Shown here piece by piece: positions 56,330-64,000 of a stretch of 64,000 nt of DNA (the stretch's first letter is position 1; each line of letters starts with the position of its first letter). A program made the position numbers and the translations under genes. The DNA lies in NCBI RefSeq assembly GCF_042453785.1, contig NC_091674.1:25647001-25711000 (forward strand). Direction: 5' to 3'. The notes below the pieces were generated by a model. That model searched no databases, had not been told where the DNA came from, and saw only the letters and a list, made by a program, of their open reading frames with translations. The DNA is from Malus domestica (lineage: Eukaryota; Streptophyta; Magnoliopsida; Rosales; Rosaceae).

Positions 56330-59318
56330 GGTGGTGGTTCAACTCTCCGGCGACCCAAGTCAGCTTTTCCCGGCTAGAACCGGTGGAAACCGCGCCCTTG
56401 GGAAATGGGTTGGGACCAAAAGGCTTAAAGTTTCAAGCTTTGAGAGAGATTTTGGGGTGTGGGTGTGGTGAAAGCTTACTCACTCTCCCCTCATATATTG
56501 CTCCGACACCGAAAGCTTTCCCTACACACAAAAGATAGTTGATGGATATGTGACACGTGGAATTTTTATTTATTTATTACACCATTTGCTTTTTTATTTT
56601 CTTGAGTTAAATAATTGTACGTTTAATTGCAGTTCTGCTTGTTAATTGTCAATCTTTTTGTCAAAGTGCAGAGAAAACCATGGTTTTAATCTATTTTTTT
56701 ATTTATTTATTTGAATATTATATTTGCTTTCTGCTGCATTTGACATGTATTAAAGCGGGATTAGTCTAATTAAATGATTAATGAGATTGTTTAATGACTC
56801 GTGTGAAATAACCTTTCTGCACATCACATGGGAGCTTTTGGCAGGTCTCGAAAGATGCCACTGATGCTGATGTTGAACATCTTTGGGTTCTTTATCTTAA
56901 GTCTGAATGACGTGAGGTAATTTGGTTTCATTTGGATTCTCGTTATTTTATAAAGAACAAGGAAACAAAGAAGTAAAGGGTGAGGCAATAATCTACCGTT
57001 TCGCTTCTACAATGTTCTGAATCGTTACTTGGAGTTTTTAGATTTGATTGTTACTTAAAATCTTTAGATCTGATTTAATGATTGTTCATATGCATTTAAC
57101 AGACGTTGGACTGGATTTGAAGACTCTAAGTAGCAGGGTATTCAATACTTCAGAGTATTATTGAATAGCTTTGTTGAGAAGTATGTTGATTGTTGTAAAT
57201 TCAATGTAATGTTGCTTTAAATGTGGCTTTTATGACGTTCTAATATTCATGTTTTTTATGAATTGAAGATTTGGAATTCTAAGACAACATATTTTGCTTT
57301 CAAGGAGTATATATTTATGAGAGTGTCTCGATCATTACGTGATCAATCATTCAGTATTTATACATTAACTTGGCAACCTGTGATCTAAAAGATGCATGTG
57401 AAAACATACTTCATTAAGATAGGTAACAACTTTACTTTCTTTCTAAATATAATTTGATCATAATAACGTATCGCGGATTTTATGTTTAGAATCTATTTGA
57501 TAACAATCCTAGCATGTGCCGCCTTGACAATTACATGTTGAGTGTCCCACTTACATCCAACCTGTCGGGGTTTTCCATCTCGTGCCCTAAACAGAAATTG
57601 AAACTAATTAGGTTTTAGGTGATTAACTTTGATAAATAAGATTAATAAGGCAAAAAAGATGGGAAAGCAAATGGGGGTGACAAGGACAACCTAAAAACCA
57701 AAGGGCCAAGGCAGAGAAAGGCAAGGCATGCAGTAACAAGTTGGACAAAAAGTTGCTTTAGTAAGGAGGAAGGTGCATTACACCTACAAAAAGGGCCAAA
57801 CAACAACTGCTCAAAAGCCTGTGGTGGCACAACATCTTCTCATACAAAAACAGATTAAAGAGAGCTCAAAGGTTGAAACCCATCAAAGGGGTTTTGTAAT
57901 TCTTTTATTTTTTTCATTTATAAACAGTCATTATTAGAGGCTAGTGTTCCATTAGTTTAGTGGTAAAACAATGGGATGGTTTGCTTGGCATGAAAGGAAC
58001 TTACCAAAAGCTAAAAAGACATAAGAAAAAGAACTAAGGTATTGTATGGCTGCTAGGACTCGACCAAATTATCTCAGTTGAATTAGACTAGTATCTTGTT
58101 ACTTTTGTTGAACTTACAAATGCTTAAACTGAGTTATTGAATTGGAAAACAGTCCATCATAGTGTGTCATCCAAGTGTCGTTTGAAAGTATTGGATGAAT
58201 TAGGATTGACTTGTACACGATTCTATCCTAGTCCAATCCCAGTCACCAAACAAGTATAATGGCATCACAACATATATGAGTGGATCCCAATTGGCATTTT
58301 GGGTGATTTGGGCTACTCAAAAGAACTAATGTTCGGGCTGAACTCATATTTTCTTTGATCAATGTTAGGAAGGACTTAGCCTAAAGTTTGAGATATTATG
58401 AAGAGCGTCCACTATTAGACAGGCCCTAAGGTGTTCATGATAGGGAAAGCTAGCTAGGAAATCTTTTGATGAAGATCAAAGACCCATTTAAACAAATTTT
58501 TAGGCAGATAATATGCTTTCAATGGATTTTTTTTAGGGACAAGTATACAATCCATGAGGGAGAATTCATGGCCTTTTTGGATTTTTGTCTGATAATTTGT
58601 TAACACCAAGCTTGCATAAAGAGATAATCTTTTACATAGACCAATGAAGATATAGATATGTTATTTGTCCCTTGATCTGCTGCTTCCATGTTCAAACGTT
58701 TACGATATCAAAAGGAGTGGGACTGACAAAAGGTTAAGCTATATACCTTTATGAGTTTAGAGCCATATATTGGTGGGGAATGGGAATGAGAATGTTGTTG
58801 AAGAATACAAGAATTCTTCTTCGGAAGACGGACAACACTATATGTGAGTTATATTGTGTGGTTTCACATCTGCTATGTCGTTCAGATGATAAGATACAAG
58901 TTTGAGGATAATATCTGTGTGATTGATAGTACGCTGATAACCCATTTATCTGAAATCTTGACAATTACAATAATATTTCTCCCAGGTTTTATGACACAAT
59001 GATTCCTCCTCAGTCCTCATTCCTTGTACTAACCTAGCTATGGCCCAGGGCCAAATTGACTCTCTCATTACCATCATTGAGCTGATAAAAAAGTAAATAA
59101 AGATGAATGATTATAGTACTCAATTAAGAAAACTTAGATTGTGTTTTAAGCTGACAAGAAGATCTGATGATAGATACACACACACACACACACATAGCTG
59201 GAATATATATACCCACCTATGGATCAGTATAATACACACGACACAAAACATTAGTCATAGAAAGAAAATGAAAGAATTTGAAAGAAAATGAAAATGTTAT
59301 CATATATATGAATGTGTG

Positions 59319-59352
<34 letters not shown>

Positions 59353-59790
59353 GATCACAGTAATGCTCTCAATTTGTGTGTTTGGTATAGAACCGAAATT
59401 CAGTAGTTGGTCAAAGTTTCTGAAAGAGATCGAGACAGCACCAACCATTATGGTAAATCAGCATACAATGGCAGACATTATATATCCCCAAAATGTAGGA
59501 GAGCAATTTGTATAGGGCAAGTACATCGTTATATATTATGGTGTTTCATGTCAATGAAACAATGTTAACGTCACATAGAGAAAAACTTAAAGCCTTCTCC
59601 AAATGTAAAGAATCATCAGATGAAAAACTGAACGATGCATGTCAAAGCTTAGCTGTTCTCATATATACATGTGCGTGTGGGTGTATAAATATATAAGCAC
59701 TGAAAGCATATTCAAAATAATATACAGCTCTATAATTAATGGCTCTGGTAATGCAGATGGAGATGAATGTCTTCAAAATTGACAAATTAA

Positions 59791-59838
<48 letters not shown>

Positions 59839-59850
59839 CTCTATGAGTAC
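56330..59850. other. Di19 promoter side and gene-poor intergenic DNA
   Basis: 56330-56520 is the Di19 leader/promoter. I see no gene in the remaining 3.3 kb. It is AT-rich with a few microsatellites: (ac)n at 59175-59195, (ta)n then (tg)n at 59318-59351, and (at)n at 59793-59836. The phrase agtgttccattagtttagtgg at about 57943 looks faintly SINE-like, but boundaries are absent. Confidence 0.45.
59793..59836. repeat. AT microsatellite
   Basis: Uninterrupted (at)n of about 44 bp just beyond the suggested end of the minus-strand non-coding transcript. Confidence 0.9.
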
Positions 59851-60350
59851 TGGATACTAAAAAATCATATATTCAAGCTTTCAAAACACATACTACAATT
59901 ACAATACAAGTCTTACAAGCATCAAGGTAATGAGAACATGACAGCAACATGATATATTTGCTGCATCCATATACTCAAAAAACAGAAATATATAATTAAG
60001 AACTAAAACTGAAAAAAAGATAAAAATAAATAAACAAAGGAGATTAAAAGGAAAAAAAAAAGTGATCGATCGGACCAGGAGAGCTTCATTCCCCCGTTAA
60101 TGGATGCTATATATCCATCATCAGTGTATCATTCTTGGGTTGGACTTGGAGAGACCCCAAAGTTCTTTAAATGGCAGTTCCAAGAAACACCCATGTATAT
60201 CTCTTGAAATTGAAACTGAGGAGAAACCCTAGTTTGCTTCCACTGCACTGGACCGCCATATATTTCAGAAACAATTCCCACATCGTGATCATGAGAGAGA
60301 AGATATGCAGCTGAGGGAGTGAGAGAGGGAAAGCAGCAGAGTTAGAGTAA
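59850..60350 (-). ncRNA. Possible non-coding RNA acting as a miR166 target mimic
   Basis: Inferred minus-strand transcript. A (ct)n run and a TATA-like ctatatatatc (revcomp of 60379-60389) precede a possible start near 60350. A 41-codon open frame (60292-60167, start MITMWELFLK) is the only reading frame of note in the first half. Next comes the miR166-complementary site (60094-60070). The tail is T-rich with tgtattgtaattgtag, resembling a plant 3' end. Exact ends and splicing are unknown, and transcription is unproven. A protein-coding role for the 41-codon frame cannot be excluded. Confidence 0.45.
60070..60094 (-). promoter_or_regulatory. miR166-complementary site with a 4-base bulge
   Basis: On the + strand the site is tcggaccagg, then agag, then cttcattcccc. 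The two outer blocks are the first 10 and last 11 bases of mature miR166. The minus strand is therefore complementary to all 21 bases, with four unpaired bases (ctct) opposite the junction of miRNA nucleotides 10 and 11, where slicing would occur. This is the known layout of target mimics. No miR166-star-like arm was seen by eye in the roughly 200 bp on either side, so a MIR166 hairpin is unlikely. Confidence 0.75.
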
Positions 60351-60378
60351 CTCAGAGAATACGGTAACATGGTACAGA

Positions 60379-60389
60379 TATATATAGCT
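60379..60389 (-). promoter_or_regulatory. Candidate TATA box of the non-coding transcript
   Basis: Minus strand reads ctatatatatc shortly downstream of a (ct)n run, a common core-promoter layout in plants. It lies about 290 bp upstream of the miR166 site. Position and sequence only. Confidence 0.35.
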
Positions 60390-60619
60390 TTATATTGCAG
60401 AGAGAGAGAGAGAGGGGTGAAATATTGTGAAGCACGCATAGTGTGGACTGTGGAAGTGTGGAGACCTAATCTTATATTCCCGCATGCAGGATTTCTCTTT
60501 TCAATGAACAGTGCTAGAGGGCACGTTTCCACAGGGAAAAAGGAACACCCAACAAAAGGGGAGACGACACACTCACACAGTGGACTGTGGAGGCAAATGT
60601 GTTCCTGTGTGTTCAATTT

Positions 60620-62736
60620 TTAGGGTTTACATTTTTGTGAAGGCAAAGCAAAGTAGCAAACGTAAAGCATGATATATCGGTGCCCCAAGGGTGGGGCTAG
60701 CTAGCTCCTTAACCCTTGAAAAAAGGGTCTTTATCTATGTATAATGTATGGTGTTTGAATTTTTGGCTCTTCTCTCTTTTATCTTTTGGTCGGCTCGTAT
60801 CCAAAAGGGTTATAATTTTCTTTTTGGTTGCCTTTCATATGCTTTTGTGTATGGTTTGATTTAGATTTACTTTGTTATTTTCAAAACCTTATGAGATTAT
60901 TAAGTTACAAATATCAGAAATTTACGTAGTTGGATCAAGCTGGTTTCACCATCTAAACTTCATTAACACGCATTTAGACCAAAGCTAATTATGCCTCATC
61001 ATGTGCAAATTGATCGTTAACATCCATCTTCTTTCCCAACCTACACGATATATCAATATAAGAATTTTTGTGGTGAGGGGTTAACTGCATTTTATTAAGT
61101 GTAACTATATCGTCGATATTGACGAATATAACAATTTTATAGTTGACAAGTAGGGATAGCTACGGTTCGGTTTGGAGACGAAAATGCTATATTCATCCCC
61201 ATAACCACAAAAATTAACCAAATTCATAACTGCCAATTAATCATCGGGTATTATCTATAACCATACACACCGGATAACGAATTCCCCATCGATTAACGAT
61301 TATACCCATCTTTGTCAATACAAAAAATATATTCGTTCAATTGACGCATGATAATTTAGTCAATATTTATTTCGTCATTAAGTATTTGAGGTATAAAATG
61401 ATTTAATGAATGGATCTTGTGAAGCATAAAAATTAAAGCTAAACATTGATAATGTGGGCTGATCTTTGATATCTTGTATAAGTACTATTGGTCTGGATTC
61501 TCATAGATTTTGATTCATATCAAAACTTTTTAACTTGTCCACAAAAGGCAACTCACAAAGTGCAACTTTTGTAGTCTCGAGGTAATGGAATCAGTGAATA
61601 ATAAATAAATAAATATATATATATATATATAATTCGGTTTGGATTCGGGGATGGAACAGATTGGGGACCCCTATAACCATAATATTATTCACGGTTTTTT
61701 CCCATATCCAAAATATACCCGAATTTTCATACCAAAATCCAATCAATTCGAACGATTAGAATAGGGATGAACAACGTCAATAAATGTGACTACGAAGTAA
61801 TTAGCTTTAACGGAGAGGAACTATTTATATAAAACCATAAACTCATTTTTTTTATAACTATAAATACATATACGAACCCCTTCTTAACAAAAATATATAG
61901 ACCCCTAATATTCTACAACCATAACTGGCAAAAGAATATTGAATAATAAACCATCAATATATTGTCAATAGGTCAATATACACGCCATACAACGGTGCTA
62001 AGACATCCCACTCCGTGAAGAGTAAAACGAAATCCCTACTAAGAAGCTGGTCATATATACGCATGTCAAAATCCTTGTGTATGATATATTTGGAAGGCTC
62101 AACATCATCTTATATGAACCTCTCTTTGTTAGTTGTGTGTTCTATTTGTCTTGACAATCGCTTAACACACCTCTAAAGTCCCAAGCCAAGAACTATAACT
62201 GCGTCTCTATCAATGGCTAGTCTCTCTCAATGTACACCCCAACGGCCATTTGCAAGTTTGCCATTGAAAACGAATAAAGGACCACCGTTGTTTTGTTGCG
62301 TAAGCTCTCTACTCAATCCTTTCCCCAGTTCCACCTTCCCATTCTCTCCCGTAATAAATCGACACATGTACTAGACTTTGCAGAACTTCCTCGCACGCCC
62401 GTTGAGGGAAAAGGGCGGGTTCCCGGTTCACTTTTGTGACCGACACCAACTTCGCGTGAAAGGAAATGAAGTTGGGGTCCATGAAATTACACAAATAATT
62501 AATCACTTAAACTTAAAATCATTTCGTCATACAACATGTTCAAAGAAGATGTTCAAACACTTAGGTAGACTGTTTTGAGAAAATAAAAAGTTGATTTTCT
62601 AGTTTCAAAGAAAATGTCTAAGTCCTACATGGATTGACATTCTCTACTTTGCTGTCAAATTCGAAGGCAACATCAAAATATTTTTTTTGTTTTATTTTAA
62701 TGTTTTGCCCATATATTTATTTATTGATTATTTTAT
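60620..62736. other. Gene-poor intergenic DNA
   Basis: No gene. It contains the dispersed repeat copy 2 (61151-61750) and an (at)n run at 61614-61632. 62600-62680 resembles phrases near 11200. Open frames at 62309-62578 have no recognisable product. Confidence 0.45.
61151..61750. repeat. Dispersed non-coding repeat, copy 2
   Basis: Matches 8731-9254 in a series of phrases (ttcatccccataaccaca, ttaatcatcgggtattat, cccatctttgtcaataca, gataatttagtca) and ends with a cggttt-rich block and ccatatccaaaatatacccg. The start tagggatagctacggttcgg resembles hAT-type ends. Confidence 0.55.
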
Positions 62737-63614
62737 GAGAAATTTTATTTGAACCTATGTAACCTCTTTTTACACCTAACTTACTATTTTCACCCATATT
62801 ACTTTTAAGTAAACTACCAATATCTTTTTAAACCCAAATTTTCTACCTAAACTACCCTCACAAAGTTAATTCAATTTATAAATTTTTCTCTACACCCATT
62901 TAGAAAATACAAATCCTAAATTTGCAAACAAAAGTCCATTTCAAGTTAGGACTACGAAAAAATTGACAAATTCATAATCTAAGCAATATAATTGTCCTTG
63001 CAATTATATTATAATAGGGTTACCAATCAATAATATTTCTTTTTCTTTTTCAATTACCAAGCACTGGGGTTTTTTTGGAGAGAGCTCATCAAAGTTGAAA
63101 TCAAACCACCTACTGAAGCATAGCCCTTTTCTCCATGGTTTAAAATCTCTCTCATTCTCTAGCTCTCTCTCTTCCATTCGTTTATTAACATTAGTTCAGT
63201 CAATTAGGTATATTGTTACTATTTCACATCTAAAATGGCTTTATCAATTCTTAAAGGACTTCTCAGGCGAAGTTTCATATAATCTATCCATAGAAGTGCA
63301 TGAAGTTTCAATGGTAGCCAGTTTCATAGCTTGAATGAATCCTGTCTCACCTTTGGTACTGTAGTGATTTAATCAAACGAAAGAACCATGCATACACTAG
63401 AAGGCTGGATGAGACCATTACATAATTATTTGGATGAAATAAGGGGTGATGGTAGAATTTAATTATAGAGTGGGTTTATTGATAAGTTTTAGTTTTATTG
63501 TTAATTTCATTTTGTAGTTTATGGTAATTATGTAATAAAGTAAAAAAAGATAATTAAAATTAAAGTTTAAGTTGGGTGTAGAAAGAGGTTATACGGGTTC
63601 AAATAAAATTTCCC
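62737..63614. mobile_element. Non-autonomous Mutator-type element
   Basis: 878 bp with inverted ends of about 45 bp: gagaaattttatttgaacc, cctctttttacaccta on the left and taggtgta-like tgggtgtagaaagagg, ggttcaaataaaatttccc on the right. It is flanked by an exact 9-bp duplication, ttattttat (62728-62736 and 63615-63623), typical of Mutator-like elements. The interior (about 63060-63440) is less AT-rich than the arms and has a 79-codon open frame (63095-63334) with no recognised domain. A captured host fragment is possible but unproven. Confidence 0.85.
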
Positions 63615-64000
63615 TTATTTTATTAGTAAATTTCAGACCCCCTTGATTTTATAAATACTAAAGAAAAACATTTTAATTTGACATTTTAGTTGGAATAGGA
63701 GATTTGGCAAACTATTATTTGCCACATCAGCTAAAATTAAAATTTTCCATTTTAATTTAACATCTCTATTGGAGATAGTCTTAGTATTACGATTGAATAA
63801 TATTTTTCTTTACTTGTAATTGATAGGTTTTAAGTTTGAATATTATGAATATCAAGTTTGAATCCACAATATATTGACACTAAGGTTGAAGGAATAAATT
63901 ACTTGTACCATTGAGTAGTACTAATGTAGCCGGACTAGTTTAGACTTGACATTATATTATTAAGGGTGAAGTGTCGATTTAGTCCCTAAACAATCACCTC
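63615..64000. other. AT-rich end of window
   Basis: No gene. The phrase ggagatttggcaaactattatttgcc with inverted aaatttgc-like parts (about 63700-63780) hints at a short degraded element. Confidence 0.4.

Noticed and set aside
60000-60200. MIR166 hairpin on the + strand
   Set aside because: The miRNA-like sequence has four inserted bases, and no matching star arm was found by eye nearby.

Overview
The window is nuclear DNA of a eudicot plant, most likely Rosaceae and probably the apple/pear group. The genes are intron-rich with pyrimidine-rich leaders, and the spaces between them are AT-rich and full of short DNA transposons, SINEs and solo LTRs. The Rosaceae guess rests on the S-locus-F-box-like pseudogene and on the look of the MITE and SINE families. 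No species can be fixed without a database search.

Nine protein-coding genes could be built, all with open frames and GT-AG junctions except one apparent GC-AG intron. In order they are: quinolinate synthase with a fused SufE domain (1364-4988, +); a Mn-dependent ADP-ribose/CDP-alcohol diphosphatase-like phosphatase (13306-14313, +); the nitrate-transporter partner NRT3.1/NAR2 (16003-17337, -); a plant Prune-like DHH-superfamily protein whose catalytic motifs look degenerate (22357-26064, +); a DUF868 protein (36048-37061, -); mitochondrial ribosomal protein bL19m (41285-43277, +); a WNK kinase (45363-48479, +); plastid elongation factor Tu (50287-51750, +); and a Di19-type zinc-finger protein (52695-56329, -). 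An F-box-associated pseudogene lies at about 7218-8329. The genes do not form one pathway. QS and NRT3.1 are, as I recall, direct neighbours in Arabidopsis (At5g50210 and At5g50200), so this end looks like an ancestral gene block now holding a phosphatase gene and a dead F-box copy between them.

The repeat landscape is dense. One MITE family occurs four times (about 93, 10280, 11950 and 15624). Two Mutator-type foldback elements are nested at 26710-29053, the inner one carrying a roughly 0.7 kb CTT/CTTCTC tract. A hAT element at 29678-32655 holds a 2.3 kb solo LTR. A second solo LTR (33221-34833) contains about 19 degenerate tandem repeats and has split a SINE. A 210-bp Cassandra-like solo LTR lies at 38491-38700. 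Other items are a 710-bp poly(A)-ended retroposed segment (18135-18844), several SINEs including an Au-like one with a 17-bp target duplication, and a non-autonomous Mutator-type element (62737-63614).

The most striking signal lies in an apparently gene-free stretch. On the minus strand at 60070-60094 there is a full-length complement of miR166 interrupted only by four extra bases, exactly opposite the miRNA cleavage position (between nucleotides 10 and 11). This is the architecture of an endogenous target mimic, as in IPS1 for miR399. A plausible TATA box about 290 bp upstream and a T-rich tail downstream suggest a short minus-strand non-coding transcript.
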